The notes: a model not told the origin generated them from the sequence alone. A stretch of 9,564 nucleotides of DNA from an uncultured Chromatiaceae bacterium (GCA_946482325.1 CAMLRA010000156.1:1-9564); one strand, 5' to 3'; shown: positions 1 through 7,130, numbered from the stretch's first letter. A program made the numbers and translations.

Positions 1-462
1 GCTTGGGTTCCATTGCGGTATCTATTCCCGCACGCCAAGGTTCCTGTGATGCAGATTTCATTGCCAGTGAACTGGGGCAGCCATGAGCTTTATCAACTAG
101 GTGTGGCATTAAGTGACTTCTTACCACAGAAGGTTCTTTTTGTTGGCTCAGGCAGCCTAACGCACAACCTCTATGAATTCAGGGGCAATGCTGGCGATAA
201 AGCTGCGCCTTACGCGGAAGAGTTCAGTGAATGGATTGCTACTCATTTACTAAATCCGGCTCCGGATAAAGTAGTGCGGGCGCTTGAGCTTGCACCACAT
301 GCTAAAAGAGCACACCCCACAGATGAGCACTTCACGCCGCTGAGTTTTGTTTTAGGTATTGCAGGTGGTTATCAAAAAGCGACCAGGCTGGTTAATGAAA
401 TCAGACATGGAGTGCTCAGTATGGATGCTTACTCATTCGACCGCACTGCAGTAGGAGCATAA
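1..462 (+). CDS. Extradiol ring-cleavage dioxygenase, DODA/LigB (class III) family, 5'-truncated
   Basis: The gene runs in from the left edge: the frame is open from base 1 and reads AWVPLRYLFP, matching the family block that normally reads DHGAWVPL. About the first 110 residues of a protein of roughly 260 are therefore outside the window, and the TTG at 13 is not a real start. Family members (E. coli YgiD, plant DODA) are cytosolic non-haem metal enzymes that open catechol rings such as 4,5-DOPA. Seen in the 153 visible residues: GSGSLTHNL with His55, the conserved catalytic-region histidine, and HPTDEHFTPL near residues 105-114, whose EH histidine (110) aligns with a metal ligand of YgiD. 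The two other metal histidines would lie upstream. The C-terminal GVLSMDAYSF also fits the family. It is the first visible gene of a three-gene operon, with the next start 2 bp after its stop. The true substrate cannot be told from the sequence. Confidence 0.9.
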   Translation, partial: AWVPLRYLFPHAKVPVMQISLPVNWGSHELYQLGVALSDFLPQKVLFVGSGSLTHNLYEFRGNAGDKAAPYAEEFSEWIATHLLNPAPDKVVRALELAPHAKRAHPTDEHFTPLSFVLGIAGGYQKATRLVNEIRHGVLSMDAYSFDRTAVGA

Positions 463-464
463 AA

Positions 465-698
465 ATGGCAAAACAACCGCCAATCTGGAAACTGTGGTTG
501 CTAAGGTGGCTGGCACTTTATCCAACTTTATTGACGATTTACTGGCTATTTCACCAGCAGCTTGAAGTAATGCCTCTACCGCTGAGAGTCTTGATCACCT
601 CTTGTTTGGGAACTCTAGCTTTGAGTTTTTTGTGGATGCCAATGTTAACCCGATTTTTTTCTGCCTGGCTCACCGCCGGCAGTAAGGAAGCACAATGA
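465..698 (+). CDS. Small two-helix inner-membrane protein, similar to the membrane tail of antibiotic-biosynthesis-monooxygenase proteins
   Basis: This is a 77-residue protein with two hydrophobic segments, at about residues 11-29 and 38-59, separated by a short VMPLPLR turn. It has a basic N-terminus (IWKLWLLRW) and a conserved-looking end (WMPMLTRFFSAWL). From memory this pattern (WK-x-W-x-x-x-WLA-x-YP, PLPLR, MP-x-LTR) matches the C-terminal membrane domain fused to ABM-type (antibiotic biosynthesis monooxygenase) domains in many proteobacteria. Here it stands alone, without the ABM domain. An AGGAG sequence lies just before the ATG, overlapping the end of the dioxygenase gene, whose stop is 2 bp upstream. 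The last four bases overlap the next start (ATGA), so translation of all three genes is probably coupled. The function is unknown; a membrane role beside a dioxygenase and an esterase is all the context supports. Confidence 0.8.
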   Translation: MAKQPPIWKLWLLRWLALYPTLLTIYWLFHQQLEVMPLPLRVLITSCLGTLALSFLWMPMLTRFFSAWLTAGSKEAQ

Positions 699-1309
699 GA
701 GACTTAGTTTTACAAGTGCCAAAAACACCACAGCAGCTGATCATACTATTGCATGGGGTGGGTTCCAGCCCAGAGCATTTACGGCCGATCGGTCAACTGA
801 TAGCCCGAAATCATCCCGACGCTCTGGTGGTTGCTGTCGCAGCGCCATTTACTGACCAAAGAGGCATGTCTCAATGGTTTTCAGTGCAGCAGGTTACAGA
901 GGAAAATCGGCCGTCCAGGGTCTCTGAAGCTATGCCGTTTTTTTTAGAGGCTCTTGAACCTTGGCTTGCCAAAGCAAAAATGACCGGTATGGAAATCATC
1001 TTATTTGGTTTCTCGCAGGGTGGGATCATGTTGTTAGAGGCAGCCAAAACATCTGCACTCAATGGTTGCCAAATCCTCGTTTGTGCGACTCGCTTCGCCA
1101 CGCTACCATCAACAAAATTAGATGCTAAACGCATAGGTTGGATCCATGGTCAGGCAGATCCGCTGTTTCCGGTCGCACTGGCGCAACAAGCTGTAAATCT
1201 GCTGAACGATTATGGTCAGGAGATAGAGTTGATGCTTGTCCCTGGCATGCAGCATGAATTACCTGCCCAAGTGTTACTAGACTGGGTCGCTCGAGGGATA
1301 AAAAGTTAA
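695..1309 (+). CDS. ypfH: YpfH-like alpha/beta-hydrolase, phospholipase/carboxylesterase family
   Basis: This is a complete serine hydrolase of 204 residues with the alpha/beta-hydrolase fold, expected in the cytoplasm because no signal peptide is present. The catalytic triad can be read directly: Ser107 in GFSQG, Asp155 in HGQADPLFP and His187 in GMQHELP. The HGVG at 20-23 is the oxyanion-hole turn. The block QWFSVQQVTEENRPSRV (60-76) closely matches the equivalent block in E. coli esterase YpfH, which hydrolyses short-chain acyl esters in vitro. The start ATG overlaps the stop of the preceding small membrane-protein gene (ATGA), a sign of translational coupling. It is the last gene of the operon, ending 9 bp before a long inverted repeat. 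The physiological substrate is unknown; a carboxylesterase acting on a product of the neighbouring ring-cleavage enzyme is possible but only inferred. Confidence 0.88.
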   Translation: MRDLVLQVPKTPQQLIILLHGVGSSPEHLRPIGQLIARNHPDALVVAVAAPFTDQRGMSQWFSVQQVTEENRPSRVSEAMPFFLEALEPWLAKAKMTGMEIILFGFSQGGIMLLEAAKTSALNGCQILVCATRFATLPSTKLDAKRIGWIHGQADPLFPVALAQQAVNLLNDYGQEIELMLVPGMQHELPAQVLLDWVARGIKS

Positions 1310-1318
1310 CTGGTCTCA

Positions 1319-1354
1319 AGCCATCGAAAGTGCGTTGATGCACTTTCGATGGCT
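1319..1354. terminator. 15-bp perfect inverted repeat between convergent genes, probable bidirectional terminator
   Basis: AGCCATCGAAAGTGC at 1319-1333 pairs perfectly with 1340-1354 across a 6-base loop (GTTGAT). The repeat lies between the stop of the esterase gene (1309) and the stop of the convergent minus-strand gene (1359), where a shared terminator is expected. No T-tract follows directly on the plus strand. On the minus strand a TTTTT run occurs about 12-13 bases beyond the stem, which is further than in a standard intrinsic terminator. The hairpin itself is certain; its role as terminator is inferred from position. Confidence 0.55.
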
Positions 1355-1358
1355 CAAA

Positions 1359-2084
1359 CTAGGCCCCACTTTTGAGATTTGGGTGTATCGAATGGATGAT
1401 TTTAAAATCTTTAAAATACCCCTCGGTACCAATATCAACATATAAGCCGATAGTGCCTGCCTCAGAGGTTCCTTTCATCTTGTCGACGATAAAAGACGGG
1501 TACTTTGCGTCATTCAAATAAAGCTCAGCTCTTTGACCACTGACATGGATCCGCATGGTGATCCATTCGTCCAAACCGATATCTGCGTAAGTCTCGTAAA
1601 GACCAGGCGCTTCTTTGCGTAATTTGTCGAACTTAAACCCCGGATAAGCAAAATACTGTACCGCCTTATTTCTGTAAGCCTGTTGATTCGCTCTACCGGC
1701 ATTTGGTCTTAAGTAAATGGATTCGAAAGCAGAATCATCTGATTTGACTCTGAAATGAACACCAATAAATCCCTGGGACGCAGGGAAGGGAGATGGTCGC
1801 TGAACCCTTGCAAGAACTTTGACCTCAAAAATTGCATCTGCAAATTCAAAATCTTTAAGTTTGACATAAGTTGCTTCATCGACCGTATCTGCCAGTCGTT
1901 TTGAGTCAAATGGTAGTGCCGCCAAATCGCGCTCAACTTTAAGTACATCGCGACCCTCCATTTGAACAATGGACGCATTGACCTTATTTAATGTGAATTC
2001 ACGACCTTCCCAAACGATGGTCCCAGCAACAGCGGGCAATGCAAATCCAACACTTATAAGTGCGAACCATAGATATTTCTTCAT
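1359..2084 (-). CDS. Secreted DUF1080-like (concanavalin-A/LamG-like fold) protein
   Basis: This 241-residue protein was read from the ATG at 2084, which has GGAG 7 bases upstream and opens a typical Sec signal peptide (MKKYLWFALISVGFALPAVA) with likely cleavage after Ala20. An in-frame start 16 codons further upstream would put a poor leader before the signal peptide, so it was not used. The mature protein is rich in beta strand. It has the layout of DUF1080 / 3-keto-disaccharide-hydrolase-like domains: FIGVHFRV at 106-113, the ESIYLRPNAGRA block at 121-132, and EWITMRIHVSGQRAELYLN (173-191) followed by GTIGLYVDIGTEGYFKDF (210-227). Relatives are exported and often sit in sugar-related or polymer-degrading contexts, but no catalytic residues can be assigned here. 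It probably acts in the periplasm or outside the cell. It is transcribed alone and faces the esterase operon. The composition looks more AT-rich than the hut genes. Confidence 0.82.
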   Translation of the reverse strand: MKKYLWFALISVGFALPAVAGTIVWEGREFTLNKVNASIVQMEGRDVLKVERDLAALPFDSKRLADTVDEATYVKLKDFEFADAIFEVKVLARVQRPSPFPASQGFIGVHFRVKSDDSAFESIYLRPNAGRANQQAYRNKAVQYFAYPGFKFDKLRKEAPGLYETYADIGLDEWITMRIHVSGQRAELYLNDAKYPSFIVDKMKGTSEAGTIGLYVDIGTEGYFKDFKIIHSIHPNLKSGA

Positions 2085-2407
2085 TGAGATGCTCCAAAAC
2101 CATGTGAAGTTCCATCTTAGATTTAGTGGCATGTTAGAAACAGCTTCTCGGCATTGGGAAAGTTGAAACGTCAGGTTTCAAATCGTGAGTGAGAGTCCAG
2201 AAATTTCTGAGGCTATGAATACCGAGTCTCCGCAATCTCTGCGTTCAATCGAGAGCAGACATCTAATCAACTAGCGTTGAGTTTCCGCTTTTGGCACATA
2301 GCCACTATCCGCTGAAGTGACGGTCCCCCAATAAAAAGATCAACCGTGACGACGAAACTGAGCATGATGAAATCCCAAGGCGGGGGGCTATTCAATTTCT
2401 ATTACAC
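2085..2407. other. Gene-free stretch between the secreted-protein gene and the lysR gene
   Basis: I see no convincing coding frame on either strand in these 323 bases. The left part must hold the promoter of the minus-strand secreted-protein gene, and the right part the 3' end of the minus-strand lysR transcript. No strong intrinsic terminator for lysR is visible: a CCC/GGG pairing near 2375-2392 is too weak to call. Small dyads occur, including TCAAC-TAGC-GTTGA at 2267-2280. A near-match pair GTGACGGT/ACCGTGAC flanks 2317-2350 with one mismatch. I cannot identify any insertion-sequence ends. Confidence 0.6.
2163..2181. repeat. 7-bp perfect inverted repeat upstream of the secreted-protein gene, possible operator
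   Basis: TTGAAAC-GTCAG-GTTTCAA is a perfect 7-bp dyad with a 5-base spacer, lying 79 bases before the ATG at 2084 on the minus strand. Size and symmetry suit a dimeric repressor or activator site. The 5-base spacer would also allow a small hairpin if transcribed. No clear sigma-70 hexamer pair could be placed next to it, so its role is inferred from position alone. Confidence 0.35.
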
Positions 2408-3304
2408 CTACCCTGGATGGCATGCCTTCATCACTTCAATCGTCGTCTGGGCCAGCGGTGATGTGCTGTTGCTTTTCGAGGTGATTAACATCACCGGGAT
2501 TTGATAGTGGTATTTCTGGGGCAGGATGGCGCGGAACAGGCCCTTGTCGACCCAGTAGCTGGCGTAGTGCTCGGGTAGATATCCGATAAACTGGCCGGAT
2601 AAAATCAGGTGGGCGATGCCTTCGTCATGGTAGGCGCTGGCGCTGTTTTGATAGTTCAGGCCGTCGTTGCGACTGTCTTTATCGCGCAGGTAGTTACTGC
2701 TGATGACTTCGGCCTGCGGTAATAAGTCGCTAATTTTATTGGCTTCACAGTCAAACAGTGGATGGCCTTTACCGCAGTACAGATAATTGGTCTCGTTATG
2801 AAGCGGGACATAGTCCAGGCCACGGATCTGATGACGGCTAACGCCGATGCCAACCAGTGAACGGCCATTGGCGACCGAGGTTTCCACCTCGCGCGCTTCG
2901 CAAACATAAATCTCAAACTGCAGGTTGCTGCTTCTGGCTTTGAGTCTGGCGATTGCCTGTGCCACGCCACAGCGCGGGTCGCTGACCAGAGTATCAATAA
3001 TGGCGATAGTGACACGGCCAGATAACTGATGTTTGGAACCTGCGACTGTGCTGGCAAAGGTCTCACATTGTTGCAGCAGTTCCAGCGACGCCTGATAGGT
3101 GATACGGCCGGCATCGGTTAATTCAAACCCGCTGCGGCCGCGTTTACACAGTTTTAATCCTAAGCGGATCTCTAAGTCGGATAAATGCGTGCTGATCGTC
3201 GAGCGGCCAATATTTAACCGTGACTCGGCCGCCGACAAACCACCGCATTCAACAATAGTGACAAAAATCCGCAACAAGCGTAAATCGACGTCCTGCACCT
3301 GCAT
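2408..3304 (-). CDS. LysR-family transcriptional regulator, probable regulator of hutHU
   Basis: The regulator has 298 residues, the normal LysR length, read from the ATG at 3304, which is preceded by AGGTGA 7 bases upstream. A longer in-frame start at 3391 would add 29 hydrophobic residues unlike any LysR N-terminus and would run into the hutH promoter. Residues 5-65 form the winged helix-turn-helix: VDLRLLRIFVTIVECGGLSAAESRL, then the recognition helix around RSTISTHLSDLEIRLG (34-49). The rest (about 95 to 298) is the periplasmic-binding-like effector domain. It is divergent from hutH with a 151-bp shared region, the classical arrangement for a LysR protein that activates its neighbour and represses itself. 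The inferred inducer is histidine or urocanate. Many other bacteria control hut with the GntR-type repressor HutC instead, so the control logic here probably differs. Confidence 0.9.
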   Translation of the reverse strand: MQVQDVDLRLLRIFVTIVECGGLSAAESRLNIGRSTISTHLSDLEIRLGLKLCKRGRSGFELTDAGRITYQASLELLQQCETFASTVAGSKHQLSGRVTIAIIDTLVSDPRCGVAQAIARLKARSSNLQFEIYVCEAREVETSVANGRSLVGIGVSRHQIRGLDYVPLHNETNYLYCGKGHPLFDCEANKISDLLPQAEVISSNYLRDKDSRNDGLNYQNSASAYHDEGIAHLILSGQFIGYLPEHYASYWVDKGLFRAILPQKYHYQIPVMLITSKSNSTSPLAQTTIEVMKACHPG

Positions 3305-3455
3305 CAGATTGTCACCTTTTTGGCTGAATATTAGTTCGATAGAACCGGAATGAGTTACGATTATTATGTATTTATAAAACATCAGGCGCAAGCTAGCATC
3401 TGCTTATTGGTTGCCTTTGGGGCAGCAGCAGTTGCAGCAATTTATGGAGTTTACA
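3305..3455. promoter_or_regulatory. Divergent lysR-hutH control region
   Basis: This 151-bp region separates the two divergent starts and must hold both promoters and the regulator sites. Visible elements are a GTTC-GATA-GAAC dyad at 3334-3345, a TATAAA at 3373-3378 that could be the -10 box of hutH, and a minus-strand TAATAT (3328-3333) that could be the -10 box of lysR. No good -35 box accompanies either, as is common at activator-dependent promoters. If these boxes are right, the dyad lies about 45 bases upstream of the hutH transcription start and in the spacer of the lysR promoter, so bound regulator could activate one and repress the other. The hutH ribosome site is GGAG at 3446-3449. 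Box assignments are by eye. Confidence 0.5.
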
Positions 3456-4970
3456 ATGGCATTTCATTACGGCATTGATCAGCTGGATTTAGACACAGTC
3501 AACGGTATTGCCACAGGCCGCATCCAGGCATTATTAAGCGAAGCGGCAGTTGCGAAAATCAACCAAAGCCGTGCTTGTGTTGATGTGATGGCGGCATCCG
3601 ACAAAGCCATTTATGGCATCAACACTGGTTTTGGCCCTTTATGCGACACGCAAATTTCTCCCGCTGAAACGGCCTTACTGCAGAAAAACCTGCTGATCAC
3701 GCATGCCGTTGGTGTTGGTGAACCTATTGCTAAAGCTATTTCCAAACTGATGCTGATCACCAAAGTGCACGCGCTGTCACAAGGTTTTTCCGGTGTGCGG
3801 CTTGAAGTCGTCGAACGCATGCTGAAATTTATCGAACTGGATTTAATTCCGGTGGTGCCGGAACAAGGTTCTGTCGGCGCGTCCGGGGACTTGGCACCGT
3901 TGTCGCATTTATTCCTGCCGCTGATTGGCGAAGGCGAATTTTGGGCCAAAGGCGACAGCAAAGAGATTATTCCGGCGGCACAAGCCTTAGCCGAGCATGG
4001 TTTAGCTCCGCTGGAATTGCAGGCCAAAGAAGGTTTAGGCCTGATTAACGGCACTCAGTTTATTCTGTCACACGGCATCACAGCACTGACCAAAATGCAG
4101 TATTTGCTGGATTTAGCTGATGTTGCCGGCGCTATGAGCATCGAAGGTATGCAGGGCAGCGGTTCACCGTTTCGTCCTGAACTGCATGAAATTCGCCCTT
4201 TCCCTGGCAATATCGAAGTGGCGGCGCGGATGCGCCGGCTATTTAAAGATTCGCAAAATATGGCGTCGCACACCGGCTGTGCCCGCGTGCAAGACCCATA
4301 TTCGCTGCGTTGTATCCCGCAGGTTCATGGCGCGTCGCGGAACGCTTTTGCCCATTTAAAGCAGCTGGTAGAGATTGAGATGAACTCAGTCACCGACAAC
4401 CCGATTGTCATCAGCAGTGAAGAAGCGCTGTCCGGTGGTGGTTTTCACGGCCAGCCGTTGGCGATGGTGCTGGATTACACCTCGATTGCCGCTGCAGAGC
4501 TTGGCAATATTTCTGACCGTCGTTGTTATCTGCTGCTGGAAGGACTGCATGGTTTACCGCGCTTGCTGACCAAGGCTGGTGGCCTCAACTCTGGCATGAT
4601 GATCCCACAATACACTACGGCGGCGCTGGTCACTGAAAACAAATCCTTGTGTTTCCCACCGTCGGCCGACAGTGTGCCAACCTCGATGGGCCAGGAAGAT
4701 CACGTGTCGATGGGTAGTATCTCCGGTCGTAAACTGAATCAAATCCTCGGCAATTTAGAGAAAATTCTCGCCATTGAACTGATGTATGCCGCCCAGGCCA
4801 TTGAGTTCCGCCGTCCAAACCAATGCTCTGATTTAATCGAAGAAAATCATGCGATTATCCGCGCTAAAGTCGCCAAGCTGGAAGAAGACCGCCTGCTGAA
4901 GCCGGACATCGACGCGATGATTAAGCTGGTGCGTACACAGGCCTTCCACGTTAACTTTGCGCTGAATTAA
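3456..4970 (+). CDS. hutH: Histidine ammonia-lyase (histidase)
   Basis: HutH catalyses the first step of histidine degradation, removing ammonia from L-histidine to give urocanate, as a cytosolic homotetramer. The protein has 504 residues, the usual length. The autocatalytic MIO cofactor triad Ala142-Ser143-Gly144 lies in GSVGASGDLAPLSH, at the same numbers as in Pseudomonas putida HutH. Tyr53 in YGINTGFGPL and His83 in THAVGVGEP also match active-site residues of that enzyme and favour histidine over phenylalanine or tyrosine as substrate. The QGSGSPFRPELHEIRPFPG (245-264) and QEDHVSMGS blocks are further family marks. The start at 3456 was chosen because GGAG sits 6 bases upstream and the N-terminus MAFHYGIDQL lines up with relatives; upstream in-frame TTG 3411 and ATG 3444 lack ribosome sites. 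It is followed after 14 bp by hutU, with which it is surely cotranscribed. Confidence 0.97.
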   Translation: MAFHYGIDQLDLDTVNGIATGRIQALLSEAAVAKINQSRACVDVMAASDKAIYGINTGFGPLCDTQISPAETALLQKNLLITHAVGVGEPIAKAISKLMLITKVHALSQGFSGVRLEVVERMLKFIELDLIPVVPEQGSVGASGDLAPLSHLFLPLIGEGEFWAKGDSKEIIPAAQALAEHGLAPLELQAKEGLGLINGTQFILSHGITALTKMQYLLDLADVAGAMSIEGMQGSGSPFRPELHEIRPFPGNIEVAARMRRLFKDSQNMASHTGCARVQDPYSLRCIPQVHGASRNAFAHLKQLVEIEMNSVTDNPIVISSEEALSGGGFHGQPLAMVLDYTSIAAAELGNISDRRCYLLLEGLHGLPRLLTKAGGLNSGMMIPQYTTAALVTENKSLCFPPSADSVPTSMGQEDHVSMGSISGRKLNQILGNLEKILAIELMYAAQAIEFRRPNQCSDLIEENHAIIRAKVAKLEEDRLLKPDIDAMIKLVRTQAFHVNFALN

Positions 4971-4984
4971 TACAGGATATCGCG

Positions 4985-6985
4985 ATGAATTTTCAGGAAC
5001 AAATCAAACAAGGTATTCCGGCCACGTTGCCTGCGGCTAAATCTTATCCGGTGGATGCTAACCGGGCGCCGAAGCGCAAAGATATTTTAACCAAAGCGGA
5101 AAAACAGTTGGCGGTATGCAACGCGCTGCGTTATTTCCCGAAAGAATGGCACGCCGAGCTGGCGGTAGAATTTGCCCGCGAACTCAATGATTTCGGCCGT
5201 ATTTACATGTATCGCTTTAAGCCAGACTATGCCATCAAAGCACGGCCGATCAGCGACTATCCGGCTCAATGCCAGCAAGCTGCCGCTATTATGCTGATGA
5301 TCGACAACAATTTAGATCCGGCCGTGGCACAACATCCGGAAGAGCTGATCACCTACGGTGGCAATGGCGCAGTGTTCCAGAACTGGGCGCAATATCGCTT
5401 AACAATGAAGTACTTAAGCGAGATGGCCGAAGACCAGACATTGCATATGTACTCCGGCCACCCGATGGGCTTGTTCCCTTCATCCATTGAAGCGCCACGT
5501 GTTGTGGTCACCAACGGCATGATGATCCCGAATTACTCAAAACCGGACGACTGGGAGCGCTTTAATGCGCTTGGCGTCACCCAATACGGCCAGATGACGG
5601 CCGGTTCGTTTATGTATATTGGCCCGCAAGGCATAGTGCACGGCACCACCATCACAGTGATGAATGCGTTTCGAAAAGTACTGCAAAAAGGCGACACACC
5701 AAAAGGCAAAATCTTTTTAACTGCAGGTCTTGGTGGCATGAGCGGTGCCCAGCCTAAAGCCGGCAATATCGCCAATTGCATCACCGTTTGCGCCGAAGTG
5801 AACCCGAAAGCGGCGACCAAGCGCCATCAGCAGGGCTGGGTTGATGAGCTGATTGACAACATGCCGGCGCTGATTAATCGCGTCAAACAAGCGCAAGCGC
5901 AGCAGGAAGTGGTGTCAATTGCTTATATCGGCAATGTGGTCGACGTATGGGAAGCCTTTGATGCCGAAAACATTTTTGTGCATTTAGGCTCAGATCAAAC
6001 ATCGCTGCATAACCCTTGGTCCGGCGGTTATTACCCGGTTGGCGTGTCCTACGATGAAGCCAACCGGTTAATCCGGGAAGAGCCGGAGCTGTTTAAAGCC
6101 AAAGTACAAGACACACTGAAACGCCACGCGGCCATTGTGAATAAACACACCGCTAAAGGCACTTATTTCTTTGACTACGGCAATGCGTTTTTGCTGGAAG
6201 CCTCACGCGCTGGCGGTGATGTGATGGCACAAAATGGCATCGACTTCAAATACCCGTCTTACGTGCAGGACATTTTAGGTCCGATGTGTTTTGACTACGG
6301 TTTTGGACCTTTCCGTTGGGTTTGTACTTCAGGTAAACCTGAAGATTTGGATAAAACCGATGCCATTGCGGCGCAAGTGTTACAGCGCATTATGTTGGAA
6401 TCACCGGCAGAAATTCAGCAGCAGATGCAGGACAATATCAGCTGGATTTTAGACGCCAAGCAAAACAAGCTGGTGGTCGGTTCACAAGCGCGGATTTTAT
6501 ACGCCGATGCGCAGGGGCGCAGCGAAATTGCCCAGGCATTTAACGACGCCATTGCCCGCGGCGAGATTGGCCCTGTGGTGTTAGGCCGGGATCATCACGA
6601 TGTCAGCGGCACTGACTCACCATTCCGCGAAACCTCCAACATCTATGACGGCAGCCGTTTTACCGCCGACATGGCTATTCACAACGTCATCGGCGATAGC
6701 TTCCGCGGCGCGACCTGGGTGTCTATCCACAACGGTGGTGGCGTCGGCTGGGGCGAAGTGATGAACGGCGGTTTTGGCATGTTGCTGGACGGTTCGGCTG
6801 AAGCGTCTAAACGCTTAAAATCCATGTTGTTTTTCGACGTCAACAACGGCATCGCGCGGCGCAGCTGGGCACGCAACAATGAAGCGGATTTCGCCATCCG
6901 CCGCGAAATGGCACGCACACCGAAGCTGCAGGTGACGCTGGCTAATCGTGTTGATGACGAGCTGCTCAACCAGTTGCCGTTTTAA
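4985..6985 (+). CDS. hutU: Urocanate hydratase (urocanase), long UROC1-like form
   Basis: HutU adds water to urocanate to form 4-imidazolone-5-propionate, the second step of histidine degradation, using a tightly bound NAD+ as electrophile. All marks of the family are present: YGGNG (124-128), MYSGHP (155-160), YGQMTAGS (201-208), the NAD-binding GLGGMSGAQPKA (248-259), the catalytic Cys447 in FRWVCTSG, RDHHDVSGTDSPFRE (535-549) and the HNGGGVGWGEVMNGG block (582-596). At 666 residues it is about 110 longer than typical bacterial HutU. Its N-terminal segment (KAEKQLAVCNALRYFP, then IYMYRF) and internal extensions read like animal UROC1 of about 676 residues. AGGA precedes the ATG by 7 bases, and hutH ends 14 bp upstream. 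No hutI or hutG follows, so the later steps must be encoded elsewhere. Confidence 0.96.
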   Translation: MNFQEQIKQGIPATLPAAKSYPVDANRAPKRKDILTKAEKQLAVCNALRYFPKEWHAELAVEFARELNDFGRIYMYRFKPDYAIKARPISDYPAQCQQAAAIMLMIDNNLDPAVAQHPEELITYGGNGAVFQNWAQYRLTMKYLSEMAEDQTLHMYSGHPMGLFPSSIEAPRVVVTNGMMIPNYSKPDDWERFNALGVTQYGQMTAGSFMYIGPQGIVHGTTITVMNAFRKVLQKGDTPKGKIFLTAGLGGMSGAQPKAGNIANCITVCAEVNPKAATKRHQQGWVDELIDNMPALINRVKQAQAQQEVVSIAYIGNVVDVWEAFDAENIFVHLGSDQTSLHNPWSGGYYPVGVSYDEANRLIREEPELFKAKVQDTLKRHAAIVNKHTAKGTYFFDYGNAFLLEASRAGGDVMAQNGIDFKYPSYVQDILGPMCFDYGFGPFRWVCTSGKPEDLDKTDAIAAQVLQRIMLESPAEIQQQMQDNISWILDAKQNKLVVGSQARILYADAQGRSEIAQAFNDAIARGEIGPVVLGRDHHDVSGTDSPFRETSNIYDGSRFTADMAIHNVIGDSFRGATWVSIHNGGGVGWGEVMNGGFGMLLDGSAEASKRLKSMLFFDVNNGIARRSWARNNEADFAIRREMARTPKLQVTLANRVDDELLNQLPF

Positions 6986-7130
6986 CCGCTTAGCGGCTTT
7001 GAAACCGTGATTGCCGCTTGCAGTGTCTGTGGGCTTCTTTTACTCTGCCCTCAGGCACTGCGCTTCTGCCGTGGCCCGAGGCTATTTCGACTAGCCGCAT
7101 CTTCAGTGCAACCTCTGCCAAAGGATAAAG

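Noticed and set aside
1969..2166. A 65-codon plus-strand frame overlapping the start of the secreted-protein gene
   Set aside because: It lies mostly antisense to the signal peptide and mature N-terminus of a better-supported gene and resembles no known family.
2656..3114. A 152-codon open frame inside lysR on the same strand, out of frame
   Set aside because: The LysR frame has clear domain homology, normal length and a ribosome site; the alternative translation is Arg/Cys-rich with no recognisable domain.
3411..3455. Extended hutH start at TTG 3411 or ATG 3444
   Set aside because: Neither has a ribosome site, the added residues are unlike HutH N-termini, and ATG 3456 has GGAG at proper spacing and matching family numbering.
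6979..7003. CCGC-TTA-GCGG hairpin just after hutU as a terminator
   Set aside because: The stem is only 4 bp and no T-tract follows; not enough to call, although a terminator is expected here.
7080..7096. GGCTA-N7-TAGCC dyad before the PA2779-type gene
   Set aside because: Only 5 bp per arm with no promoter elements placed beside it; likely to occur by chance.
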